Below are positions 1 through 6,174 of a DNA stretch of 11,583 bases, in pieces. The first letter of the stretch is position 1. Each line of letters begins with the position of its first letter. The notes below the pieces were generated by a model. It was not told the origin of the DNA, did no database searches, and saw only the letters and a list, made by a program, of their open reading frames with translations. The stretch lies in assembly GCA_964626885.1 (NCBI GenBank), contig CAZVJA010000167.1, positions 1 through 11,583 of the forward strand. The letters are read 5' to 3'. The position numbers were made by a program, and so were the translations under genes. This stretch comes from CAZVJA01 sp964626885 (lineage in GTDB: Bacteria > Planctomycetota > Planctomycetia > Planctomycetales > Planctomycetaceae).

Positions 1-2
1 CA

Positions 3-686
3 TCGATTAACCTGCCGGGACGTGACGGGTACCAGCGTCTGCTGGCGATCGATCCCCTGGTGCTCGGGATGACGACGGACTGCCTCGTAATTCTTGGTCA
101 CATGAACGTGGATACGATCGTCGGCCGAACCGGCGCCACGAGCACCAAGCTGGAGAAAGAGACCATTGAAGGCGGCGAGACCTGGAAGATCTCCAGCGAG
201 TTTCCCAACGGGCTCAAAACGAAGATCTGGATCTCTCCCCAAAAATCCTATGGCGTGGTGCGGATCGCGACGGAAAATGGTCCCACCTATATCAGCGAAG
301 TGCAACTCAAGAATTTTCCGGAAGCTGACATCTGGTTTCCCGAACGGGTAATCACGAAGCGCTTTATGAACGGCAAATTACACAGCGAGGAGCAGATGAT
401 CATCGATGAGGCGAGCTTTGGCCGGAAGATTGATGAACAGCTCTTCGAGCTCGCCGGCCTTGAGCTTCCGCCGGAAACGCCGGTGACGGACAATACCGCC
501 CCCGAAGCGGAGAGCCAAAAGATCTGGGACGGCGCGTCGCTTGTTTCCGCCAAACGGCCCCAGCCGAACTTTCCGCGCTTCGAGGCCCCGAAGCGCAGCC
601 GTTGGCTGTTGGTCGCGGTCAATCTAGCGGGGATCGCCCTCTTGCTCTTCGTTCTCTATTGGCGACGCAGGCATCGCGCCGCTTGA
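3..686 (+). CDS. C-terminal part of a membrane-anchored protein of unknown function (5' end outside window)
   Basis: The reading frame is open from the left edge, with no stop before codon 1 of the window, so the GTG at 60 need not be the start and the gene probably begins upstream. About 227 residues are visible. The body is a mix of short beta-type and charged stretches with no catalytic motif I recognise. It is followed by an acidic/proline-rich linker and a single hydrophobic helix (WLLVAVNLAGIALLLFVLYW) ending in the basic tail RRRHRAA. This indicates a C-terminal membrane anchor with the tail in the cytoplasm and the bulk outside (positive-inside rule). The run FELAGLELPPETPVTDN resembles the end of LolA-like or outer-membrane lipoprotein-sorting-like domains common in planctomycetes; that is a resemblance from memory, not a proven assignment. 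It is the only + strand gene in the left half and ends 28 bases before the minus-strand terminator. Confidence 0.75.
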   Translation, partial: SINLPGRDGYQRLLAIDPLVLGMTTDCLVILGHMNVDTIVGRTGATSTKLEKETIEGGETWKISSEFPNGLKTKIWISPQKSYGVVRIATENGPTYISEVQLKNFPEADIWFPERVITKRFMNGKLHSEEQMIIDEASFGRKIDEQLFELAGLELPPETPVTDNTAPEAESQKIWDGASLVSAKRPQPNFPRFEAPKRSRWLLVAVNLAGIALLLFVLYWRRRHRAA

Positions 687-713
687 TAGGCATCGCGTGC
701 GAATGCGCCCGTC

Positions 714-796
714 TAAAAACAAAAAAACCTTTCGCGGACCGAGGAAATCCGGTGACTCGGCTTGAGCCGATACCTGGTTTCCTCGGTCGCGAAAGG
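714..796 (-). terminator. Strong intrinsic terminator, minus strand (end of the lipoprotein transcript)
   Basis: Arms at 728-750 and 774-796 form a long, nearly perfect stem (CCTTTCGCG pairs with CGCGAAAGG and ATTTCCTCGGTC-type sequence with one bulge). A second perfect 6-bp stem in the apex pairs TCGGCT (757-762) with AGCCGA (765-770). On the minus strand the hairpin is followed directly by a T-rich run (complement of the A-tract 715-727), the signature of Rho-independent termination. On the + strand it is followed by CTACGTCCCC with no T-run, so it should act mainly on minus-strand transcription, i.e. on the gene ending at 942, about 145 bases upstream of it. Confidence 0.8.
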
Positions 797-925
797 CTAC
801 GTCCCCCCCTGACGTCAGACACGTGATGGGGCAACCCCCGCCAGCATGTCTGCCGCACGCAAAAACTGCCCTGGTCTTCCGGTGTTTAGACTTGTAGGGA
901 CGCGATAAAACGTTGCGTGCGAACG
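797..925 (-). other. Structured 3' untranslated stretch, possible small RNA
   Basis: Between the lipoprotein stop and the terminator are two further inverted repeats. CGCACGCAA (854-862) pairs perfectly with TTGCGTGCG (913-921). CAGACA (816-821) pairs with TGTCTG (847-852) around an inner GGGG (828-831) / CCCC (835-838) stem. With the terminator hairpin they give three successive stem-loops in about 200 bases, with no coding potential seen. This could be a protected 3'UTR or a processed small RNA read on the minus strand. No promoter of its own was identified. Confidence 0.3.
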
Positions 926-941
926 TGAGTGGAGAGGTGTT

Positions 942-1196
942 TCAGGGGCCGGCTTCCTCGTTCAGGCCTTCACGGACTGCCTGCTGCTGGAGTTTGTATT
1001 CCGCCAGAGCGCGGCGTTCGTTGTACAGTTTGTCTTCCGGACCGGCCGGGAAGTATTGCACGTCGTCGTAGAGATAATACGCCGACGGGAGCGTCTGGCC
1101 CGACATGTGCGTCTGACAGCCGGTTGCGGCGAGCGACAATAGCCCGCAGCCCAGCAGGGCCGCTCGGGCCCATTTCGCTGTGTGTGAACAGTGCAT
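942..1196 (-). CDS. Small secreted lipoprotein, conserved-hypothetical type
   Basis: Protein of 84 residues. The N-terminus MHCSHTAKWARAALLGCGL begins a typical lipoprotein signal peptide: a basic segment, a hydrophobic core, then the lipobox A-T-G-C, predicting cleavage before the cysteine near residue 27 and lipid attachment. The mature part (about 58 residues) contains a tyrosine/aspartate-rich segment (YYLYDDVQYFPAGPE) and ends in a charged, probably helical tail rich in Gln, Glu and Arg. I associate this pattern with a small planctomycete envelope lipoprotein of unknown role. The ATG at 1196 is chosen because GAGG lies 6 bases upstream on the minus strand; an in-frame ATG four codons earlier (1208) and further upstream codons have weaker sites. 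The gene stands alone and is followed by a strong terminator. Function unknown. Confidence 0.8.
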   Translation of the reverse strand: MHCSHTAKWARAALLGCGLLSLAATGCQTHMSGQTLPSAYYLYDDVQYFPAGPEDKLYNERRALAEYKLQQQAVREGLNEEAGP

Positions 1197-1386
1197 CTTC
1201 GACCTCATCCGTGATTCCGCAGTAAAGGGAACTGCTTCCGGCACAACATATCATCGGCCGTTAGAATCGGAATCTACGGTACAATCCGCCAATTTTGACT
1301 CGAATTGCACAGAGAGGCGTCTTGCACGGGGTGAAAGTCGGGGCGCAGTGCTTCCCTCAGCCTAAAACCTGGAATGACGCAACCCC

Positions 1387-2733
1387 TTATTTCTTAGGGG
1401 GTTTCTTGGGCTGAAACGCCCGCTGAAGCTCCTCCAGGCTGGTGACCCCTTCCGCCACCAGCTTCAACCCCGCCTGCTGGAGTGTCGGCATCTTTTCCTT
1501 CCGCATCAGGGTTTTGATTTCCGGAGGCCCCCCCCCTTTGATAATCAGTTGCCGCATGGCGTCGGTCATCTCAAGCATCTCAAACATCGCGACCCGGCCC
1601 AAATACCCGACCCCGCCGCAGACGCCGCACGGCTCGATTTCCACCTCTTCCCCCCGCTCGTTGGTATACGTGGCCGGAGGAGTGCGAAACAGGGTTCGCG
1701 TTTCCGGGGGCAGCCCTACCTTGGCGAGCAGTTTGGGATGGGGCCGATACGCCGCCCGGCACTTTGTGCAGATCTTGCGAATCAGCTTCTGGCTGACGAT
1801 CGCGTTCAGCCCCTCGGCAACCACTTTGGCATCGCCGACGAGTTGCACCAGCGACAACAGGGCGCGAATCACGTCTTGGCAATCTTTTCCTTGAAACTCC
1901 GAAATCAGAGCGAGCCGCTCCTGGTTCTTGAACATCACGTCCGCCGTCGCCTTGTCGCGCAGCGGGTCGAGGAAGATCACATCCCCCTCGGCTCGCACCG
2001 CCCGATCGAACGTCGTCTGCAGATCGTCCCCTTCCAGTTTCTCGAACTTGACGACGTTGGGGAGATCTCGCCCCTGGAGATCTCCGAACGTGTAAACCGT
2101 GTATTGATAGGCATCAACGGCCCGCAGCATACCGTAGGTGGTGGAGGACGTTCCGGAGCCCGACGGCCCGACCCCCAGCAGGATCCCCTTCTTGTGGGAG
2201 GTCATCTCGCGAATTTTGGCTTTCATCTCTGGCGGAAATCCCAGCTCTTCCGGCGTTTCCATCTTCACCGAGAGATCGCGGACCGAGATCGAAAGTCGTT
2301 CGACACCCCCTTCGGCCGGCGCGCTCTTGACGCGCAGCTCGTATTTCTTGTTCTCCAGTTCGGCACGCACCCCCCCCGACTGCGGCTTCTTTCGCTCATT
2401 GATATCGAGCCCGGAGAGCAGCTTGGTCATTTGTGTCACCGCGTGCCCCTGCTGTTTCGGCATCCTGCCGCCGGAATAAGGCACACCGTCAATCATCAGG
2501 GTCACAATCGCCCGATCCCCTTTCGGATCGATGCGGACTCCCTCGGCGCGGCGGAGAAGAGCGTCGGTGATCAGTTCCTTGGTGGGAACCAGCGCTGCCT
2601 GGGCGAGACGGGCATTCGCGCTCAGGTTCACCTCGCGACCGCTGAGCGCTCCCTGGAAGACGACATACTCGATCTCTTCCTCTTCCGTCTCTTCTTCAAT
2701 CTGCTTTTTGTTCTTGCCGAAGCCGAAGATCAC
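1387..2733 (-). CDS. GspE/PilB-like type II/IV secretion ATPase paralogue with degenerate ATPase motifs
   Basis: Protein of 448 residues with the overall plan of GspE/PilB/VirB11-family traffic ATPases. An acidic N-terminal stretch (13-22) precedes an N2-like domain with ID-GVPY (81-86) and KPQSGG (116-121), then the RecA-like core (about 180-320) and a four-cysteine zinc motif (CTKC 322-325, CGVC 369-372). The catalytic residues are altered at every key box. Walker A reads GPSGSGTS (189-196) with Thr195 in place of the invariant Lys. The Asp box reads GDLQG (217-221) instead of EDPxE. Walker B reads IFLDPLRD (253-260) where canonical proteins have a Gly-Glu pair before the conserved R-D. The His box reads ISEFQGKD (277-284), without the His. 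The frame is intact and the fold-defining positions are kept, so it looks like a maintained pseudo-ATPase rather than a pseudogene; loss of ATP hydrolysis is inferred. The GTG start at 2733 has GGAGG 8 bases upstream and gives MIFGFGKNKKQ; an upstream in-frame ATG (2868) would add 45 residues of non-family-like sequence. The C-terminus is lysine/proline rich (PKKPPKK). Confidence 0.88.
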   Translation of the reverse strand: MIFGFGKNKKQIEEETEEEEIEYVVFQGALSGREVNLSANARLAQAALVPTKELITDALLRRAEGVRIDPKGDRAIVTLMIDGVPYSGGRMPKQQGHAVTQMTKLLSGLDINERKKPQSGGVRAELENKKYELRVKSAPAEGGVERLSISVRDLSVKMETPEELGFPPEMKAKIREMTSHKKGILLGVGPSGSGTSSTTYGMLRAVDAYQYTVYTFGDLQGRDLPNVVKFEKLEGDDLQTTFDRAVRAEGDVIFLDPLRDKATADVMFKNQERLALISEFQGKDCQDVIRALLSLVQLVGDAKVVAEGLNAIVSQKLIRKICTKCRAAYRPHPKLLAKVGLPPETRTLFRTPPATYTNERGEEVEIEPCGVCGGVGYLGRVAMFEMLEMTDAMRQLIIKGGGPPEIKTLMRKEKMPTLQQAGLKLVAEGVTSLEELQRAFQPKKPPKK

Positions 2734-2852
2734 CGATCTCACCTCCCGCGGCCTGGCGCGGACCTGTTGGAATCTTGCCTCGGCATCTCCCCTGTTCCCC
2801 GGGGACGGCCCTCGCCGAGTATCGAACTTCGCCCCGTTCTCCGCGCGGCGAC

Positions 2853-2880
2853 CCAAAATATGCACCAACTTTTATTTTGG
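2853..2880. promoter_or_regulatory. AT-rich inverted repeat upstream of the GspE-like gene
   Basis: A perfect 8-bp inverted repeat, CCAAAATA (2853-2860) and TATTTTGG (2873-2880), with a 12-base spacer lies about 120-147 bases upstream of the GTG start. It is much more AT-rich than its surroundings. The geometry fits an operator or part of a promoter region, but no regulator is identified. The rest of the 2734-3020 gap shows no gene. Confidence 0.25.
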
Positions 2881-3020
2881 CAGTTTACCGTGGCATTGGA
2901 AAGCATCTCCATGAGAAACCGGCACCGCATTGACCCGCGAGCCGGGGAAATCTCTCCGTGAAATCCCCTTTTGCCAGGGGGGAAATACCGCCCCCCACGC
3001 CCGCCAGAAGCGACGAGAGA

Positions 3021-3908
3021 TTAGAGCAAACCGTACCGGGTCAACGTCGCTTTCAACGCCGACATTTGTGTCGCGTCCAGCGGCGTCATCGGCAGCCGCA
3101 CCTCCCCGGTATCCCGCCCGAGCATCTGCATCGCAGCCTTGAGGGGAATCGGGTTGGTCGCGAGGCCGAGCATATCACGGCAAAGGGGGAACAACTTGCG
3201 ATGCCACTCTTCCGCCTTGACGGTGTCCCCGGACTTGTAGGCAGTGATGAGTGCCTTCACGTCCTTGGGCACAATATTTCCCGCGACCGATACCACGCCG
3301 CTTCCGCCGATCGCCATCAGGGGAAGCGTCAGGCTGTCATCGCCGGAAAGCAGCGTCAGCTCGCTTAGCGCCAGAACCTGCGACGCCTGGTCCATCGAAC
3401 CGGTCGATTCCTTGATCGCCACGACGCTCGGCAGTTCCGCAATGCGGGCGATTGTCTCCGGCTCAATGTTCTTCGCGGTACGGCCGGGAATATTGTACAG
3501 CACGATCGGCAGATCCACCGCTTCGGCGACCGCCTTGTAATGTTGATAAAACCCTTCCTGGGTCGGCTTGTTGTAATACGGTGCGACCATCAGCGCCGCG
3601 TCGGCTCCCACTTTCTTTGCGTACTTCGTAAGACGCACCGCTTCCGCCGTGCTGTTGGAACCGGTCCCCGCCATCACCTTGATCCGCCCCGCGGCCTGCT
3701 CGCAGACAACCGCAATGACCCGCTCATGCTCATCGTGCGAGAGGGTCGGGCTTTCGCCCGTGGTGCCGACGGGACTGACGCAGTCGGTCCCCATTTCAAC
3801 ATGATAATCGCCAAGCTTCCGCAGCGCGGGTTCGTCAACCGCTCCTCCACGATACGGGGAGACCAGCGCCACCGTCAACCCCGCGAACTTTTCCCCTTTA
3901 CGTCCCAT
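3021..3908 (-). CDS. dapA: 4-hydroxy-tetrahydrodipicolinate synthase
   Basis: A 295-residue class I aldolase-type TIM barrel of the DHDPS/N-acetylneuraminate lyase family. It condenses pyruvate with aspartate semialdehyde in the diaminopimelate/lysine pathway, in the cytoplasm. Visible signature residues are GTTGES (48-53, pyruvate carboxylate binding and proton relay), Tyr138 in LYNIPGR with Arg143, and the Schiff-base Lys166 in VAIKEST. GSNST (83-87) and APYYNKP (109-115) are also typical. Length matches the family (about 290-300). The ATG at 3908 gives the usual N-terminus and has GGAG 9 bases upstream; a TTG eight codons earlier (3932) is in frame but less likely. Relatives acting on other aldol substrates share this fold, but the GTTGES/YNIPGR set fits DapA well. 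It lies 185 bases downstream of the dehydrogenase gene on the same strand, so co-transcription is possible, though a repeat element sits between them. Confidence 0.92.
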   Translation of the reverse strand: MGRKGEKFAGLTVALVSPYRGGAVDEPALRKLGDYHVEMGTDCVSPVGTTGESPTLSHDEHERVIAVVCEQAAGRIKVMAGTGSNSTAEAVRLTKYAKKVGADAALMVAPYYNKPTQEGFYQHYKAVAEAVDLPIVLYNIPGRTAKNIEPETIARIAELPSVVAIKESTGSMDQASQVLALSELTLLSGDDSLTLPLMAIGGSGVVSVAGNIVPKDVKALITAYKSGDTVKAEEWHRKLFPLCRDMLGLATNPIPLKAAMQMLGRDTGEVRLPMTPLDATQMSALKATLTRYGLL

Positions 3909-4015
3909 CTCTCGCAACTCCAGAATTTCCAAATGTTGTCAGCCTGATCAATCCGTTCCGCCCTGCCGGGAGTACTGCTTCCCGTTGGCATCCCGCCTCG
4001 GTCGGCAACCCGTGG

Positions 4016-4079
4016 CACCGGCGTCATGCCGGTGTGAATTACCCAACTCCATTTTCGGAACAGGCGAGACGCCTGTTCC
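4016..4079. repeat. Intergenic double-hairpin element, interspersed-repeat-like
   Basis: Two inverted repeats occupy the gap between dapA and the dehydrogenase gene. CACCGGC (4016-4022) pairs with GCCGGTG (4028-4034) across a 5-base loop, and GGAACAGGCG (4057-4066) pairs perfectly with CGCCTGTTCC (4070-4079) across AGA. Neither has a T-run, so they are not ordinary terminators. From memory, elements with these two cores recur between genes in planctomycetes and cyanobacteria and generate spurious short open frames; other copies of this element are not in the window. Confidence 0.6.
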
Positions 4080-4093
4080 AGAGGCAGCATATT

Positions 4094-5011
4094 TTACCGG
4101 TTCTTCCAATCGACGTTCGACAATTGCGCCAGCGCCAATTGCAGCGCGTGCGTTCCGTTGCGCCCCAGTCCCTGTGCCTTTACCGCCAGATAGAGCTGGT
4201 GTGCCAACGCCAACCCCGGAAGGGCGAGCCCCATGCGCTTCGACTCCGCCAGCGCGATCCCCATGTCTTTGATGAAGTGCTCGACGAAGAATCCGGGATC
4301 GAAATTGTTATTCATGATCCGCGGGCCGAGGTTCGATAACGACCAACTCCCCGCCGCGCCGCTGGCGACCGACTGCATGACCGTCGGCAGGTCCAACCCC
4401 GCCTTGTAGCCGTACAGCAGCGCCTCGCAGACACCGATCATCCCGGAGGCAATCAGAATCTGATTGACCATCTTCGTATGCTGCCCGGCTCCCGCCCCCC
4501 CCTGATGAACAATCGTTTTGCCCATCGCATTGAAACAGGGAGCGAGCGCTTCGACGACGTCCTTATCGCCGCCGACCATGATCGACAGCGCCGCGTTCTT
4601 CGCTCCTACATCTCCTCCCGAGACCGGGGCATCGACACTGTGCACCCCTTTCGTTTTGGCGACTGCATAGATTTCAGCCGCCAGCGACGGATCGCTGGTC
4701 GTCATATCGACCAACACATTCCCCGATTTCGAACCCGCCAGGGCTCCATCAGCTCCCAGCATCACTTCACGGACATCGTTGGGAAATCCGACGATGGAAA
4801 AGATGATGTCGGAGGCTTCCGCCACCTTCTTTGGGGAGCCGGCCCATTGGGCTCCCTTGGCCACGAGTGCTTCCGCCTTGCTGCGTGTCCGACTGAAAAC
4901 CGTGGCCGAGAAACCGGCGTTCATCAGGTGGCCGACCATGCTGGTTCCCATGACCCCCGTGCCGATCCAGCCGACCTTGGTTTTACCCGGTTCAATCTTC
5001 AGTGCAGCCAT
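4094..5011 (-). CDS. NAD(P)-dependent beta-hydroxyacid dehydrogenase (3-hydroxyisobutyrate dehydrogenase / tartronate semialdehyde reductase family)
   Basis: Protein of 305 residues with the two-domain plan of the family: an N-terminal Rossmann domain, then an all-helical C-terminal half. Seen directly are the nucleotide loop GTGVMG (17-22), the substrate signature DAPVSGGDVGA (127-137), the helix start DMTTSDP (102-108) and the catalytic Lys180 in GQHTKMVNQ with Asn183. Such enzymes oxidise 3-hydroxyisobutyrate, reduce tartronate or succinate semialdehyde, or reduce glyoxylate; the sequence alone does not decide which. After the second strand the motif is SRT (40-42) with an Arg and no acidic residue, which favours NADP(H) over NAD(H) by analogy with plant and bacterial glyoxylate reductases (inference). 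The ATG at 5011 is preceded by GGTGAG 8 bases upstream. The gene is transcribed divergently from the methyltransferase and has dapA downstream. Confidence 0.9.
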   Translation of the reverse strand: MAALKIEPGKTKVGWIGTGVMGTSMVGHLMNAGFSATVFSRTRSKAEALVAKGAQWAGSPKKVAEASDIIFSIVGFPNDVREVMLGADGALAGSKSGNVLVDMTTSDPSLAAEIYAVAKTKGVHSVDAPVSGGDVGAKNAALSIMVGGDKDVVEALAPCFNAMGKTIVHQGGAGAGQHTKMVNQILIASGMIGVCEALLYGYKAGLDLPTVMQSVASGAAGSWSLSNLGPRIMNNNFDPGFFVEHFIKDMGIALAESKRMGLALPGLALAHQLYLAVKAQGLGRNGTHALQLALAQLSNVDWKNR

Positions 5012-5151
5012 GACGCGCGCTCACCCCTCTTGTTCACTCTGGGAACAACCCGCTTTCGAAAACATCCTCTCTTGCCGCATCGCGACCGTCTCACGGTTTT
5101 TCGAGTATCACCCGGATTAAAGGGCGAATATTGCGGCGTGTTTGAGGCCAC

Positions 5152-5180
5152 AGTATACCGGACTGGTATGATGAAGTCAC
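5152..5180 (-). promoter_or_regulatory. Candidate sigma-70-type promoter for the dehydrogenase gene (minus strand)
   Basis: On the minus strand, TATACT (complement of 5152-5157) has 5 of 6 consensus -10 bases and lies 17 bases from GTGACT (complement of 5175-5180; 4 of 6 for -35). Transcription would begin near 5146, leaving a leader of about 135 bases before the ATG at 5011. Confidence 0.4.
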
Positions 5181-5250
5181 CCAACGGCCTGGAAGCTGGA
5201 CACGTCGAACGACCACGCGGGGGATGAATTTTTTCCAGCGAGCCTCCGGC

Positions 5251-5280
5251 TTCGCGACCAGCCCGCCAGACTGATATAAT
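5251..5280 (+). promoter_or_regulatory. Candidate sigma-70-type promoter for the methyltransferase gene
   Basis: A perfect TATAAT (5275-5280) stands 18 bases after TTCGCG (5251-5256), a weak -35. Transcription would begin near 5287 and give a leader of about 100 bases before the GTG at 5390. The 378-base divergent region otherwise holds no gene I can support. Confidence 0.5.
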
Positions 5281-5307
5281 GCTTTGCAGACGTAAGAAGC
5301 GGCCCGT

Positions 5308-5345
5308 CGGCGCGAGGCGCGCCGCTTTCACCGGCTTTCTCGGTG
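5308..5345 (+). promoter_or_regulatory. Two hairpins in the methyltransferase leader
   Basis: CGGCGCG (5308-5314) pairs perfectly with CGCGCCG (5318-5324) over a 3-base loop and is followed by CTTTC. CACCG (5329-5333) pairs with CGGTG (5341-5345). They lie between the candidate promoter and the ribosome binding site, so they would be in the leader RNA. No T-run makes them a clear attenuator, and no riboswitch class was recognised. Confidence 0.3.
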
Positions 5346-5389
5346 TGTCCTAATCTAAAGAGTTCGCGTGATGTTCTGGAGTCCTTTGC

Positions 5390-6040
5390 GTGCGCGATCA
5401 TCTTGAGTTCATTCGCCAATGCCGTGATCGGTTCGACACAACCGGAGCAATTGCTCCCAGCGGTCGATTTCTCGCGGCAACGTTAACGAAACCGTTGTCG
5501 CAGCATGGCCGCCCGGTGCGCGTTCTGGAGGTCGGTCCCGGCACCGGTGCAGTCACCCGCAGCATCGTAAGGCTTCTCAAGCCGGACGATCATTTTGATC
5601 TTGTGGAGCTCAACGAAACCTTCGTCGCCGTCCTGAAGCGGAACTTTGAAAAACATCCCGACTACCAACGAGTCGCCGCTCAGTCGCGGATTCACAATTG
5701 CCCGTTGGAGGACTTTCCGCACGAAGGAACATACGACTTCGTGATCTCCGGGCTGCCGCACAACAACTTTCCACCGGACGTGGTGGCGCGCATCTTCGAG
5801 ACCTACTTTCAGCTTCTCTCGCCGGGGGGCGTGCTATCGTATTTTGAGTACATGTTCATCCGGCCGGTCAAACGGAGAATCTCCGGCGCGCGGGAACGAG
5901 CGCGGTTCGGGAAACTGGACGAAATCGTACATCACCACTTCCGCAACTACCGCTTCCGCAGAGAGTGGGTCTATCGGAATATTCCTCCGGCGTGGGTGCA
6001 TCATCTGCGCGCCCCAGATGAAAAAACCCCTCGGAACTGA
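5390..6040 (+). CDS. Class I SAM-dependent methyltransferase, phospholipid/ornithine-lipid N-methyltransferase-like
   Basis: Protein of 216 residues. Motif I is VRVLEVGPGTGAVT (43-56), binding S-adenosylmethionine; the acidic end of strand 2 is in DLVELNE (70-76); and ISGLPHNNFP (119-128) follows strand 4. The N-terminal TGAIAPSGRFLA (18-29) together with SGLP-x-x-x-FP is what I recall from PmtA-like phospholipid N-methyltransferases and related ornithine-lipid methyltransferases, with rRNA adenine dimethyltransferases (KsgA/Erm) as more distant kin. It would methylate the amino headgroup of a membrane lipid at the cytoplasmic face (inferred); the exact substrate cannot be read. The C-terminus is strongly basic and aromatic, which suits membrane association. 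The start is the GTG at 5390, with GGAG 8 bases upstream. The stop codon lies inside the terminator hairpin of the convergent gene. Confidence 0.82.
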   Translation: MRDHLEFIRQCRDRFDTTGAIAPSGRFLAATLTKPLSQHGRPVRVLEVGPGTGAVTRSIVRLLKPDDHFDLVELNETFVAVLKRNFEKHPDYQRVAAQSRIHNCPLEDFPHEGTYDFVISGLPHNNFPPDVVARIFETYFQLLSPGGVLSYFEYMFIRPVKRRISGARERARFGKLDEIVHHHFRNYRFRREWVYRNIPPAWVHHLRAPDEKTPRN

Positions 6041-6060
6041 CTCCGAAGGGCACTTCATCT
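6016..6060 (-). terminator. Intrinsic terminator of the EF-hand gene, overlapping the methyltransferase stop codon
   Basis: CCCCTCGGA (6027-6035) pairs with TCCGAAGGG (6042-6050), 9 bp with one mismatch. On the minus strand the hairpin is followed by six T (complement of 6021-6026). Outer arms AGATGAA (6016-6022) and TTCATCT (6054-6060) are also perfectly complementary. On the + strand no T-run follows, so it serves the minus-strand gene ending at 6175, 115 bases away. The methyltransferase TGA (6038-6040) is in the stem-loop apex. Confidence 0.75.
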
Positions 6061-6174
6061 TCAGTTGAAAAATAATAGCAAGGGAGGCGTGGCTGGCAAT
6101 TACGCTTGCGACGTCCCCCCTTGCCGAACGGCCGCGTTGGCAGACCGCCCTGTTCTCAACATTTCTGGTCAAAC

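Noticed and set aside
602..858. Short open frames across the terminator hairpin region on both strands
   Set aside because: They span the hairpin and have composition unlike coding sequence; the structure explains the region better.
1381..1403. AACCCC/GGGGTT dyad at the 3' end of the GspE-like gene as a terminator
   Set aside because: Only 6 bp with an 11-base loop, overlapping the stop codon, and no T-run follows on the minus strand.
1549..2961. Long open frame on the + strand opposite the GspE-like gene (470 codons)
   Set aside because: It is antisense to a clear protein family; its translation is rich in Arg, His and Gly with no motif, as expected from a GC-rich complement.
2973..2995. 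C-run/G-run hairpin upstream of the GspE-like gene and downstream of dapA
   Set aside because: Only about 5 contiguous pairs and no clear T-run, so a dapA terminator cannot be claimed.
3875..4090. Short minus-strand open frame over the double-hairpin element
   Set aside because: The peptide arises from the repeat (EQASRLF, TGMTPVP), a familiar spurious product of such elements.
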